This document shows, piece after piece, positions 11,029 through 21,811 of a DNA stretch of 64,000 nt (positions are counted from its first letter, which is position 1; every line of letters starts with the position of its first letter). The DNA comes from an uncultured Pelagibacteraceae bacterium (GTDB lineage: Bacteria > Pseudomonadota > Alphaproteobacteria > Pelagibacterales > Pelagibacteraceae): the NCBI GenBank assembly GCA_902574035.1, contig CACGMC010000003.1, positions 106,154 through 170,153 on the forward strand, read 5' to 3'. Under the pieces are notes generated by a model. It ran no database searches, had not been told where the DNA came from, and worked only from the letters and a program-made list of their open reading frames with translations. The translations under genes and the position numbers were made by a program.

Positions 11029-11283
11029 ATGCCAAATACAAAATCTGCAATAAGAAGAGTTAGAAGGGTAAAAAAACAAACTTTAGTCAATAGGATTAGA
11101 AAAAGTAAGTACAAATCATCCATTAAACACATGGAAATTTTGATTAAAAAGGGAGACAAAAAAAAAATTAAAGAATATTTTCCAAAATTTCAATCAATTC
11201 TAATGCAGGTTGCTAAAAAGGGTGTTGTTAATAGAAAAACTGCAGCGAGAAAAATTTCTAAAGTTTCAAAAAGAATTTCTTAA
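11029..11283 (+). CDS. rpsT: 30S ribosomal protein S20
   Basis: Binds 16S rRNA in the small subunit. 84 residues, close to the family length. The start at 11029 (MPNTKSAIRRVRR) matches the usual S20 N-terminus; the frame opens at a GTG at 11005 that would add eight unusual residues. Very basic throughout, with the conserved KKGVVNRKTAARKISK near the end. rpsT upstream of dnaA is a common alphaproteobacterial order. A terminator-like hairpin follows at once. Confidence 0.96.
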   Translation: MPNTKSAIRRVRRVKKQTLVNRIRKSKYKSSIKHMEILIKKGDKKKIKEYFPKFQSILMQVAKKGVVNRKTAARKISKVSKRIS

Positions 11284-11284
11284 A

Positions 11285-11313
11285 TTAAACAATTTAAAGT
11301 TGTTAATTTTTTT
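11285..11313 (+). terminator. Rho-independent terminator of rpsT
   Basis: Stem AACAA (11288-11292) with TTGTT (11300-11304), extendable on the outside by TTAA/TTAA with a bulged A, followed by seven T residues (11307-11313). It begins two bases after the rpsT stop and separates rpsT from dnaA. Confidence 0.6.
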
Positions 11314-11360
11314 AGCTTATCTAGTTTTTAAAACTAAATATAGAATTTATTTCTGTTATG

Positions 11361-11481
11361 GGTTGTAAAATTTCAAATTCTATTGGCACGCTAAGTCTAC
11401 AACCGAAATTGATTTTTTTTTTTAAAATTAAAAATAATTCTTGAAAGTTTTTTAAAAATGGAGTTTTTAGACTCTCAAGAA
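11361..11481 (+). promoter_or_regulatory. dnaA leader with two long-range inverted repeats
   Basis: The 208-base rpsT-dnaA gap holds GGTTGTA (11361-11367) paired with TACAACC (11398-11404), and TTCTTGA (11438-11444) paired with TCAAGAA (11475-11481), the latter 10 bases before the dnaA ATG. No clear DnaA box (TTATCCACA type) and no clean promoter hexamers are visible. The repeats may fold in the dnaA leader RNA or be operator sites. No conserved family is recognised. Confidence 0.3.
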
Positions 11482-11491
11482 AAATTTAATC

Positions 11492-12886
11492 ATGAAAAAC
11501 AAATCTACTCAACAAGATAAAATTTTTGTTTCGGAAGAAGAAAAAACTATTAATTGGCAGGATTTACAATCAGAATTTAAAAAAAATTTTGGTGAAGAAG
11601 TGTACAACAGTTGGTTGAAAAACGTCACATTAATAAAGGAATATAATGATTACTTAATTTTAGGTGTTCCTACGAGATTTTTTAGAGATTGGATAGTGTC
11701 CAGGTATTTAGACAAAATATTAGAACTTGTTAAAAATTTTAAATTAAGTCTAAGCAGAATAGAATTCAAAATAATTGAGGATCAAAAAAGTAACAGAGTT
11801 GATGATTTTAAAATTGAAGATTTTAATAAAGTAACAGAAATAAAAGACTCAATTTTAAATTATAACAGACTTAACCCTAACTTAAATTTTAATAATTTTA
11901 TTAAAGGCACAAGTAATGAAGTTGCTTTATCATACTCAAAAAAAGTATGTGAGCACACTTCTCGTTACAATCCACTTTATATCTACGGAGGTGTTGGCTT
12001 AGGCAAAACGCATTTACTTAATGCTATTGGGCTGGAATTACAGTCAACCAAAGAAGTGATGTTCATTTCTGCTGAAAGATTTATGTATCATTTTATTAAA
12101 TCAATAAAAAAAAATGATATGGTAAATTTTAAAGATTTTTTTAGAAAATCTTCAGTTTTTATAATTGATGATATTCAATTTATAAGAGGCAAAGAAAGCT
12201 TACAAGAAGAGTTCTTTCATACATTTAACAGCCTACTAGAAAAAGGATCACAAATTATAATTTCTGCTGATCGACCACCCTTAAAGCTTGACCGAGTACA
12301 AGAAAGAATTAAATCAAGACTCTCAGGAGGTTTAATTATCGATATAGATATCCCAGATTTGGAACTTAAGAAAAATATAATATCTAATAGAATTAATGAC
12401 ATTCAAAGTCAGTTTAAAGAACACATAAATATTTCTGAAGAGGTAATAAATTTCATTGCATCAGAAGCAAAAACCAACATAAGAGAACTGATTGGAGTAC
12501 TAAATAGAGTTGTTGCTTTTAGCCGTTTGCATAAAAGAGTATTAAATATTATTGATTGCAAGAATATTCTTAAAGATGTTTTTAGCCAAGCTAAAATTGT
12601 CACGGTTGATAAAATCCAAAATACAGTTTCAAATTATTTTAATATTAGCCTGAATGACATGTTATCTCAAAGAAGATCAAGACCGCTTGCTCGACCAAGA
12701 CAGATAGCTATGTTCCTCGCAAAAAGATTAACTACAAGATCTTTACCAGAGATTGGAAGAAGATTTGCAAATAGAGATCACACTACGGTAATACATGCGG
12801 TTAAAACAATTACAAAATTATCTGAAAAAGATGAGGAGATGAAAAAAAATCTTGTTCAGATTAAAAGCCTTTTGTTAGAAAATTAG
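11492..12886 (+). CDS. dnaA: Chromosomal replication initiator DnaA
   Basis: AAA+ initiator that binds DnaA boxes and opens oriC. 464 residues with all domains: an N-terminal interaction domain (about 20-95), a linker, Walker A GGVGLGKTHLLNAIG (about 166-180), Walker B VFIIDDIQFI, sensor/arginine-finger region RIKSRLSGGL, and a C-terminal domain IV with the DnaA signature RDHTTVIHAVKTI (about 427-439). Followed after 5 bases by dnaN. Confidence 0.97.
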   Translation: MKNKSTQQDKIFVSEEEKTINWQDLQSEFKKNFGEEVYNSWLKNVTLIKEYNDYLILGVPTRFFRDWIVSRYLDKILELVKNFKLSLSRIEFKIIEDQKSNRVDDFKIEDFNKVTEIKDSILNYNRLNPNLNFNNFIKGTSNEVALSYSKKVCEHTSRYNPLYIYGGVGLGKTHLLNAIGLELQSTKEVMFISAERFMYHFIKSIKKNDMVNFKDFFRKSSVFIIDDIQFIRGKESLQEEFFHTFNSLLEKGSQIIISADRPPLKLDRVQERIKSRLSGGLIIDIDIPDLELKKNIISNRINDIQSQFKEHINISEEVINFIASEAKTNIRELIGVLNRVVAFSRLHKRVLNIIDCKNILKDVFSQAKIVTVDKIQNTVSNYFNISLNDMLSQRRSRPLARPRQIAMFLAKRLTTRSLPEIGRRFANRDHTTVIHAVKTITKLSEKDEEMKKNLVQIKSLLLEN

Positions 12887-12891
12887 TTTCG

Positions 12892-14007
12892 ATGCAGTTT
12901 GATATCAATAGAGATTTACTACTTAAATCACTAAATTACGTTCAAGGGGTTGTTGAGAAAAAAAATACACTTCCAATTTTATCTAATGTTCTCCTGAACT
13001 TAAAAGATAATAAATTAGAAATTGTAGCGACAGATTTAGATATTGTTTTTTATGATGAAATTTCTGAATTAAAAGTAATTGAACATGGCAACACCACAAC
13101 TTCTGCAAACGTTTTATTTGATATTTTAAGAAAAATTCCTCAAGGAGCTATTATTAATTTTAGCTTAAAAAGTGAAAATAAGTTAAGTCTAAAAACCGAA
13201 AACTCTGATTTTAATTTGTTGTGTTTACCCTCAAATAATTTTCCAACATTTGAAGACAAATTTGCGGGAGAAAAAATAGAAATAAATAAAAAAAATTTTT
13301 TATCATTACTTAACAAAACAAAAATATCTATTTCAAATGATGATACGAGGCATTATTTAAATGGTATTTATTTACATGCTACTGAGTCAAATAAGAACAC
13401 ATTTTTAACGGGAGTAGCAACCGATAGTCATAGACTCTCATCAAGTAGTATCAAAGTTGACAATATAAAAAGTTTTTCTTCAATTATCGTTCCCCGAAAA
13501 ACTGTTTTTCTATTATGTTCGTTGTTAGATAATGTGGATGAAAAATTAACAATCCAAACCAGTGCTAATAAAATTAAATTTTCACTCGGAAAGTTGAATT
13601 TAATTTCAAAAGTAATTGATGGTAAATTCCCAGACTATCAAAAGGTGGTTCCAAAAGATAATACTAAAACCCTTACTGTTTCCTCTTCAGATTTTATAAA
13701 TTCTGTTGAGAGAGTAGCCTCGGTCTCTATTGATAGAAAAGAAGGTGTTAAGTTGGAATTAAGTCGAAACAAATTAAAGCTATCTGTAAATAGCACTAAT
13801 TCTGGAGATGGAAATGAGGTCGTTGAAGCAAAATATGACGGAGAAGACCTCGCCATAGGTTTTAATTCGAAATATTTAATTGATATTGCATCAGAAATAC
13901 AGGATAAAAATTTAATGTTTTGTCTTAAAAACTCTACTTCTCCAGTTCTTGTATTTGACAATTCAGATAAAAACAGTTTTTATGTCATAATGCCGATGAA
14001 AATTTAA
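12892..14007 (+). CDS. dnaN: DNA polymerase III sliding clamp (beta subunit)
   Basis: Dimeric ring that tethers polymerase III to DNA. 371 residues, three repeated clamp domains of about 120 residues. Family landmarks are LLKSLNYVQGVVEKKNTLPILSN at the start, FLTGVATDSHRLS in the middle and the C-terminal FYVIMPMKI (canonical YxVMPMRL). It lies 5 bases after dnaA, so probably cotranscribed. The next gene is gyrB; the recF gene that commonly lies between them is absent. Confidence 0.97.
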   Translation: MQFDINRDLLLKSLNYVQGVVEKKNTLPILSNVLLNLKDNKLEIVATDLDIVFYDEISELKVIEHGNTTTSANVLFDILRKIPQGAIINFSLKSENKLSLKTENSDFNLLCLPSNNFPTFEDKFAGEKIEINKKNFLSLLNKTKISISNDDTRHYLNGIYLHATESNKNTFLTGVATDSHRLSSSSIKVDNIKSFSSIIVPRKTVFLLCSLLDNVDEKLTIQTSANKIKFSLGKLNLISKVIDGKFPDYQKVVPKDNTKTLTVSSSDFINSVERVASVSIDRKEGVKLELSRNKLKLSVNSTNSGDGNEVVEAKYDGEDLAIGFNSKYLIDIASEIQDKNLMFCLKNSTSPVLVFDNSDKNSFYVIMPMKI

Positions 14008-14092
14008 AAGACTAGTTTTTATATTTTTTTCTGAAAAAATCATCTAAAACCATTGGTAATTAATAGAAATAGAAGGAAGTATCTTAAGCTGA

Positions 14093-14122
14093 TTGTATAT
14101 TGTTTAAAAAAAATGATATAAA
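14093..14122 (+). promoter_or_regulatory. Candidate gyrB promoter
   Basis: In the 135-base dnaN-gyrB gap, TTGTAT (14093-14098) and TATAAA (14117-14122) are 18 bases apart, 20 bases before the gyrB ATG. The rest of the gap is AT-rich with no other structure that I can support. Confidence 0.35.
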
Positions 14123-14142
14123 ATTAAAATTTTAAAAATTAA

Positions 14143-16212
<2,070 letters not shown>

Positions 16213-16217
16213 GTCTC

Positions 16218-17501
16218 ATGGATTTTGCTACTATTTTCAGGTTAGAAGAAAACCTTAATCTAGATAAGAAAACACTAGTCTTTCTAAGATGGATTGCAAT
16301 TTTTGGTCAACTTTTTTCAGTAAATTTAGTTTATTTTTTTCTTGATTTAAATTTTCCGGTATTACTTTGCCATATAGTTATTCTCATAGGTTTCTTAACA
16401 AATATATATTTACAATTTGGACTTAAAGCTACTTTACTTAAAGATTTATATTCTAGCTCTTTTTTAATGTATGATATCTTTCAATTGAGTATTCTTTTAT
16501 TTTTAACCGGGGGAATATTCAATCCATTTGCAATACTTTTAATTGTTCCAACAATTGTTTCTTCTACTTTTTTAAGTATGGGTAGTACTATTATACTTGG
16601 ATCGTCGACAATTTTACTATTATTTGTTTTAACATTTTTTAATTTGCCCTTACCCGGAATGGAGGAATATGTACTTTCATTTCCAAATTATTATGTGACT
16701 GGAATTTTAATTTCGCTAATCATTGGACTTGTATTTTTAAGTTACTTTGGAATACGATTTGCTGGCGAAACAAAAAAAAGATCAGATGCTTTGAGTAAAC
16801 TTCAACAAATTTTAGCAAAAGAATATGAATTAGAGTCACTAGGAGGACAAGCAGCTGCAGCAGCTCATTCGCTCGGTACACCATTAGCCACAATATCGGT
16901 TGTTGCTAAAGAAATGAGAAAAGAAGTTGGAGATAATTCAAAGCTTACTAAAGATCTAGACTTATTGATAGGCCAGACTAAAAGATGTAGTGAAATTTTA
17001 AAAAATATTTCACAAAAAAAAATTATTAATGATGAATTTCTAAGCTCTATGAGTTTTGAAGATTTGTTAGAAGAAATAATAAAATCTTTTAAAGAGTCTT
17101 CTGAAAAAAAAATTCAACTAAATACTGATAAAGATACAAATAAAATAGATATAAAGAGAAATCCCGAACTAGTTTACGGCTTAAGGAATTTTATAGGAAA
17201 TGCAGTAAAATTTGCAAACCAGAATATCCTGATATCAATAATAAGCGACAATATTAATTTGTATATTTTAATCGAAGATGACGGCCTAGGTTTTCCCGAA
17301 GATATTATTGAAGCCCTTGGAGAACCGTATATAAAATCCAGATCTAAATTATCAAAAAGTAATGCAGGACTAGGATTAGGAACTTTTTTAGGTAAAACTT
17401 TATTAGAGAGACAATCAGCTGTTATTTCTTTTGAAAATGGTAGCTCATTAGCTGGAGCTAAAGTAAAAATCAAGTGGAGTATAAACGATTTAGCTATCTA
17501 G
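16218..17501 (+). CDS. regB: Redox sensor histidine kinase RegB/PrrB/ActS
   Basis: Membrane kinase that senses the quinone pool and controls energy metabolism through RegA. 427 residues. Six hydrophobic segments occupy about residues 25-180. They include GGIFNPF, which matches the GGxxNPF quinone-binding heptapeptide. The phosphorylated His is in AAAAHSLGTPLATISV. A Cys in KRCSEILKNIS matches the redox-active Cys of RegB. ATPase boxes: GNAVKFA, IEDDGLGFP and GLGLGTFLG. It follows gyrB by 5 bases. Its partner regA is 4.3 kb away across the polyamine operon. Confidence 0.93.
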   Translation: MDFATIFRLEENLNLDKKTLVFLRWIAIFGQLFSVNLVYFFLDLNFPVLLCHIVILIGFLTNIYLQFGLKATLLKDLYSSSFLMYDIFQLSILLFLTGGIFNPFAILLIVPTIVSSTFLSMGSTIILGSSTILLLFVLTFFNLPLPGMEEYVLSFPNYYVTGILISLIIGLVFLSYFGIRFAGETKKRSDALSKLQQILAKEYELESLGGQAAAAAHSLGTPLATISVVAKEMRKEVGDNSKLTKDLDLLIGQTKRCSEILKNISQKKIINDEFLSSMSFEDLLEEIIKSFKESSEKKIQLNTDKDTNKIDIKRNPELVYGLRNFIGNAVKFANQNILISIISDNINLYILIEDDGLGFPEDIIEALGEPYIKSRSKLSKSNAGLGLGTFLGKTLLERQSAVISFENGSSLAGAKVKIKWSINDLAI

Positions 17502-18540
17502 GCTCTTGTTGAGTCATACAATGTATTGCCCCTAATCCCCAAATAAGAGTTGAACAATCAATCGGTATAATTTTTCTATTTTTAAAGTGTTTTTTAAATA
17601 CTTTTAGAGCAAATTTATCATTTTCATCTTTATACGTAGGTACCAAAACAACTTTATTTGCAATGTAAAAATTTAGATAAGAAGCTGGAACTCTGGTACC
17701 CTCTATGTATTTGGCTTTGGGCATGGGTATCTTAATAACTTTAAGTTTTTTAGAAATATTTAATTTTTTTATAATCTTAAAATTGTTTCTAAGTGTTTTA
17801 TAATTTAAATCTTTTTTATTACTTTCATATGCTAAAAATATTTTATTTTCTGAAACAAATCTAGCTAGATCATCTATATGACCGTGAGTATCATCACCCA
17901 TAATACCTTTTTTAAGCCATATAATTTTTTTTGCTCCTAAATAATTTAGAAATATCTTTTCATAATCTTTTTTTTTTAATCCAGGATTTCGTTGCTGAAC
18001 CTTACTTAGAAGACATTCTTCAGTTGTAATAAGAGCCCCTTTACCGTTTACGTCTATTGCGCCACCCTCTAGAACAACTTCCTTTTTATATAATCTAGGC
18101 GAGATTACTCTTAAATTTAAAATTTTTTTAATTTTATAAATGATACTGTTGTCTTTCTTAAAATTATTATATTTTGCCCATGAATTAAATTTCCAATTAA
18201 TTAAAATTTTTTCATTTTGGTTGTTTTTAACGAATATTGGAAACGAGTCTCTTAACCATACTCTATCAGTTTGACAAAACTTAAATTTAATATTAGAAAA
18301 ATTAACCTTAAAATTTCTTAAAATTAAAATAGCTCTTTTTTTTAAAATGTTATTTTCAACTAAAATGTTGACAATTTGGTCCTTAGAAATATGAAAAATT
18401 ATTTTAGCAAATATTTCTGGAATCAAATCAAATTTATTAGGCCAGTCTTTATCATTGTGAGGCCAGGCTATCCAAGTCGACTTTTGTTTTTCCCACTCAG
18501 CTGGCATTCTTAAATTTTCTGAATTAGAAAATTTAGTCAT
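17494..18540 (-). CDS. aguA: Agmatine deiminase family protein
   Basis: Hydrolyses agmatine, or another guanidino compound, to the N-carbamoyl amine and ammonia. 348 residues, the usual length. Family motifs: PAEWEKQKSTWIAWPHN at the N-terminus, DRVWLRDSFPIF, DDTHGHIDDLARFV and the nucleophile Cys341 in GAIHCMTQQEP. Last gene of the polyamine operon; it overlaps aguB by 8 bases. Its tail also overlaps the convergent regB tail by 8 bases. The pairing with aguB makes a two-step guanidine-to-amine conversion likely. In this cluster the natural substrate may be a guanidino-polyamine rather than agmatine. Confidence 0.9.
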   Translation of the reverse strand: MTKFSNSENLRMPAEWEKQKSTWIAWPHNDKDWPNKFDLIPEIFAKIIFHISKDQIVNILVENNILKKRAILILRNFKVNFSNIKFKFCQTDRVWLRDSFPIFVKNNQNEKILINWKFNSWAKYNNFKKDNSIIYKIKKILNLRVISPRLYKKEVVLEGGAIDVNGKGALITTEECLLSKVQQRNPGLKKKDYEKIFLNYLGAKKIIWLKKGIMGDDTHGHIDDLARFVSENKIFLAYESNKKDLNYKTLRNNFKIIKKLNISKKLKVIKIPMPKAKYIEGTRVPASYLNFYIANKVVLVPTYKDENDKFALKVFKKHFKNRKIIPIDCSTLIWGLGAIHCMTQQEPR

Positions 18541-19408
18541 CTTTAGGATTTTTCAAAATACTTTTATATGAGTCTATTCGCCTATCTCTAAAAAAAGGCC
18601 AATGTCTTCTAACAGCATCAATTTTCTTTAAATTAATATCGCAAATTAAAATTTGTTCGCCTAAATTTCCTTTTCTTAAAATGTTTCCACTTGGATCAAA
18701 TATTACACTGTTTCCCCAAAATTCTAATTTCTTATTACCTTGTTTTTCAATGCCTACTCTATTTGTGGCTGCAACATAAACACCATTAGCTATAGCGTGT
18801 GATCTTTGCACAGTTAACCAAGATTCCAGTTGTGATTTGCCAAATTTTTTTTTCTCGTTGGGATGCCAACCTATTGCTGTTGGATAAAATAAAATTTCAG
18901 CACCTTTTAAAGCTGTTAGTCTAGCTGCTTCTGGAAACCACTGGTCCCAACAAATCAGCGTACCTAAATTTCCTTTTTTTGTTTTAAAGCATTTGAACCC
19001 AAGATCTCCAGGAGTAAAATAAAATTTTTCATAATATTGAGGATCATCTGGTATATGCATTTTTCTATACTTTCCTAAAATTTTTCCATTCTCGTTAATT
19101 ACTACACTTGTATTATGATAAAGACCTGATGTTTTTTTCTCAAAAATTGAGATAAGCAAAATTAAATTCAACTTTTTGGCCAATAGAGAAAAAATTTCTG
19201 TTGTGGGTCCAGGAATATTTTCTGCCAAGTTAAAATTTGAATGTTTCTCTATTTGACAAAAATAGTTTGTTAAGAATAACTCTGGTAAACAGACTATATT
19301 TGCACCTTTTTTTTTTGCTATTTTAATTTTTGAAATTGCTTTAGCCAAATTCTTTTCTTTATTGGATGACATTTTCATCTGTATTAGTGCCAATCGTGTT
19401 TTATTCAT
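18533..19408 (-). CDS. aguB: N-carbamoylputrescine amidase (nitrilase family)
   Basis: Cleaves N-carbamoylputrescine to putrescine, CO2 and ammonia. The start is placed at 19408 (MNKTRLALIQMKM). The frame runs back to 19483, but that would overlap the preceding gene by 71 bases and add 25 atypical residues. 291 residues as expected. The Glu-Lys-Cys triad of nitrilases is seen in CLPELFLTNYF, YRKMHIPDDP and LICWDQWFPEAAR. Also YPTAIGWHP, typical of AguB. Four bases after the deoxyhypusine-synthase-like gene. Confidence 0.92.
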   Translation of the reverse strand: MNKTRLALIQMKMSSNKEKNLAKAISKIKIAKKKGANIVCLPELFLTNYFCQIEKHSNFNLAENIPGPTTEIFSLLAKKLNLILLISIFEKKTSGLYHNTSVVINENGKILGKYRKMHIPDDPQYYEKFYFTPGDLGFKCFKTKKGNLGTLICWDQWFPEAARLTALKGAEILFYPTAIGWHPNEKKKFGKSQLESWLTVQRSHAIANGVYVAATNRVGIEKQGNKKLEFWGNSVIFDPSGNILRKGNLGEQILICDINLKKIDAVRRHWPFFRDRRIDSYKSILKNPKDD

Positions 19409-19412
19409 ATTA

Positions 19413-20456
19413 TTAAAATATTTTTTGAAAATTTCTTCTTTGTCTTTTTTTCCAATTTTGCCTATGAAAAGCATCGCTAGCAATTAATGGTAAAACACTT
19501 GTCGCTTCAGCGAAAACCATTTGTTCCTTAGATACGTCGACTTTACCCCATGAACTTGCTTCCTTAAGAGTCGAACTGCTGCAAGCACCATCCCTAGCAT
19601 CAGCCACCGTTATCTGAACTGCATATTTATGCATATCAACTTTTTTACCTAATAGTTCGGCACAAACAACTGTGTCCTGTATAAAATTCTTCGGAACTCC
19701 ACCACCAACCATCAGCAAACCAGATTGTTTTGATTTAAGTTTGATTTCAGTTAATTCCCTAAATTCTCTTATGGAGTCAATTGTTATGTGTTTTTTTGGA
19801 TTTTGTTCTTGGTGCATCACCAGTCCAAAACCTGCAGAACTATCTGTAAATGCGGGGCAAAAAATCGGGACACCATTATCGTAGGCAGTTTCGATCAAAG
19901 AGTCTTTCTTTTTAGAATTTTTTTTTAAATATTTTCCCATTTCATAAATGAATTCCCTTGAAGTATAGGATTTAGGCTGCAAGGAGTTTGCAATATCGCA
20001 TATTTTTTGATCACAGGCCTGTAACTCTTCCTCATCAATATAAGTGTCATATATTCTATCAACATAGTTTTCCCTTAATTTTGTATCGTCTTCAAACTGT
20101 GAACCTTGATAATGTTTAAAACCAAGAGCTTCGAAAAAGTCCATATCAACAATGGAGGCTCCTGTAGAGACGATAGCATCTACCATATTATATTTGACCA
20201 AATCTGAATATAATTTCATACAACCGCCCGCTGAAGTCGAACCTGCTAGTGTTAAAAAAATAGAGCAGGATTTATCTTCAATCATCTCATTGAATATTTT
20301 TGAAGCATTGGCAGTATCTCTTGAAGTAAATGACATTTTGCTCATAGACTCAATTATTTCTCGAGCGTCAAATTTTGTGATGTCTATATGCTCAATAGGC
20401 TTATTAAGAAATGATTTTTTATTATGTCCTGAAGCAGGACTATTTTTATTATTCAT
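19413..20456 (-). CDS. Deoxyhypusine-synthase-like protein (homospermidine-type synthase)
   Basis: Belongs to the bacterial deoxyhypusine synthase (DHS) fold family. Bacteria have no eIF5A, so the family is thought to join two polyamine units through an aminobutyl transfer that uses NAD. 347 residues. Motifs: LTLAGSTSAGGCMKLYSDL, VSTGASIVDMDF, HYQGSQF, MVGGGVPKNF and the segment EASSWGKVDV, whose Lys aligns with the catalytic Lys of DHS. It shares one base with the decarboxylase upstream and precedes aguB-aguA. Members have been named homospermidine synthase or 1,9-bis(guanidino)-5-aza-nonane synthase; the aguA-aguB context favours the guanidino substrate. Confidence 0.85.
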   Translation of the reverse strand: MNNKNSPASGHNKKSFLNKPIEHIDITKFDAREIIESMSKMSFTSRDTANASKIFNEMIEDKSCSIFLTLAGSTSAGGCMKLYSDLVKYNMVDAIVSTGASIVDMDFFEALGFKHYQGSQFEDDTKLRENYVDRIYDTYIDEEELQACDQKICDIANSLQPKSYTSREFIYEMGKYLKKNSKKKDSLIETAYDNGVPIFCPAFTDSSAGFGLVMHQEQNPKKHITIDSIREFRELTEIKLKSKQSGLLMVGGGVPKNFIQDTVVCAELLGKKVDMHKYAVQITVADARDGACSSSTLKEASSWGKVDVSKEQMVFAEATSVLPLIASDAFHRQNWKKRQRRNFQKIF

Positions 20457-21634
20457 TAAGCTACTAAGTAATTAAATTTACCAGAATTATTGTACAATGA
20501 CATTATAGGTTTGTCATTTAGCTCAACAATTGTATCTGAATAAAAACCATTAAATTTAGTTCTAAAAGTTAGCCCATAAGCTCCTAATTGACCAAGTTCA
20601 ATGTAGTCACCTTCCTTAATGTTGTTTGGTAATAAGAATGGTCCCTTCATATAATCCAAGCTATCACAAGTTGGACCATAAAATTGAAACGCAGTAATTT
20701 TTTTTGATTGAATTCTTCCAATTGTAATCATTCTTGTTGGCAGTATAAAATTTGGCACACCTGCATCGAATAAGGACCCGTAGGTACCATCATTTATATA
20801 CAGTTTATTTTTCTTTCTTAGATTAATTCGAACAATAGTTGACCCACTTTCAGCCACCAAAGCTCTACCAGGTTCACAGATAACTTCAGGTAGTTTTTCA
20901 AGTTTTAAATGGCTTAGTCCAAGTTTAATTTCATTAAAATAATTTTCTAGAGGCTCAGGTCTTAGATCTGGATAAATGGAAGGAAATCCTCCCCCAACAT
21001 TAATAGTGTCAGGAATAATTTTTGTTTTTTTTATTATATTTGCAATTTCTTTTAATCCTTTTGAAAAAGAAATTTTGTGCATACATTGTGAGCCAACATG
21101 GAAACTAATACCTAACTTTTTTGCATGCTGCTTACAAAGTCTTACTAAACCCAATGCTTCATTTGTTAAAGCACCAAACTTCCTTGAAAGATCTAACTCC
21201 GCATGTTCATTAGACACGGCAACTCTCACAAATAAATTCAAATCTTTTGCATTTTTTGTTGAATCTAAAATTTTCATTAGCTCTTCTTTTGTATCTAAAG
21301 AGAAATCTTTTACATTATAATCAAAATATGCTGAAGCAATATCCTCCCTACTTTTTATAGGATGCATAAAATATAATTTAGATTTTGGACAAAGTTTTCT
21401 TATAAACTTAACTTCGTTAATTGAGGCAACATCAAATCTGTCCACACCACTTTTAATAATATGTTTAAGCACATATTCATTTGGATTTGTCTTTACCGCA
21501 TATAATATTTTTCCTGGAAACTTATCTTTAAAAATTTTAATTGAATTTTTTATGCTTTCTGGGCGTATACAGTATATAGGATTTACTGGTTTAAGCTTGT
21601 TAACTAATTCGTTAACGTTACTAAATTTTTCCAT
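20456..21634 (-). CDS. PLP-dependent ODC-fold amino-acid decarboxylase
   Basis: Fold-type III decarboxylase of the eukaryotic ornithine decarboxylase kind. 392 residues: an N-terminal PLP barrel with the Schiff-base Lys in LYAVKTNPNEYVLK (about residue 48), HVGSQC and GGGFPSIYPDL, then a C-terminal beta domain with CEPGRALVAESG, INDGTYGSLFDAG and the catalytic Cys in GPTCDSLDYMKG. By motif the likeliest substrate is ornithine. First gene of the polyamine operon. The downstream aguA-aguB would only be needed if a guanidino product such as agmatine is made, so arginine must be kept as an option. Confidence 0.88.
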   Translation of the reverse strand: MEKFSNVNELVNKLKPVNPIYCIRPESIKNSIKIFKDKFPGKILYAVKTNPNEYVLKHIIKSGVDRFDVASINEVKFIRKLCPKSKLYFMHPIKSREDIASAYFDYNVKDFSLDTKEELMKILDSTKNAKDLNLFVRVAVSNEHAELDLSRKFGALTNEALGLVRLCKQHAKKLGISFHVGSQCMHKISFSKGLKEIANIIKKTKIIPDTINVGGGFPSIYPDLRPEPLENYFNEIKLGLSHLKLEKLPEVICEPGRALVAESGSTIVRINLRKKNKLYINDGTYGSLFDAGVPNFILPTRMITIGRIQSKKITAFQFYGPTCDSLDYMKGPFLLPNNIKEGDYIELGQLGAYGLTFRTKFNGFYSDTIVELNDKPIMSLYNNSGKFNYLVA

Positions 21635-21752
21635 TTCATGTGTCCCCGATTAATTAACACAAAAGAGCTTTCAAAAAATTTATAAAAAACTCTTATTTGT
21701 TCGTATTTAGTGTTTTTTCACCTTATGTAAAGAAAAAAATGCATAGCTGACA

Positions 21753-21761
21753 TGTTATAAT
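21753..21761 (+). promoter_or_regulatory. Extended -10 promoter element of regA
   Basis: TG (21753-21754), one base, then a perfect TATAAT (21756-21761), 50 bases before the regA ATG, in the 177-base gap between the polyamine operon and regA. There is no good -35, which suits an extended -10 promoter. Nothing else in this gap could be assigned; I could not recognise a polyamine-type leader on the other strand. Confidence 0.45.
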
Positions 21762-21811
21762 CTTTTAATAAGAAGGTTGAAAATATCCTCAGAGCACCTA
21801 TATGAACTAAT

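Noticed and set aside
11359-11445. A 28-codon frame (starting MGCKISNS) and a 20-codon frame (starting MEFLDSQE) before dnaA
   Set aside because: No ribosome site, no family features, low-complexity content, and the second runs into dnaA out of frame.
11284-11491. Replication origin in the rpsT-dnaA gap
   Set aside because: No DnaA boxes of the TTATCCACA type and no clustered repeats; only two simple inverted repeats. Proximity to dnaA alone does not support an origin.
21635-21811. Polyamine-type (speF-like) leader RNA before the decarboxylase
   Set aside because: The gap is shorter than the leaders I know and I could not find their conserved stems.
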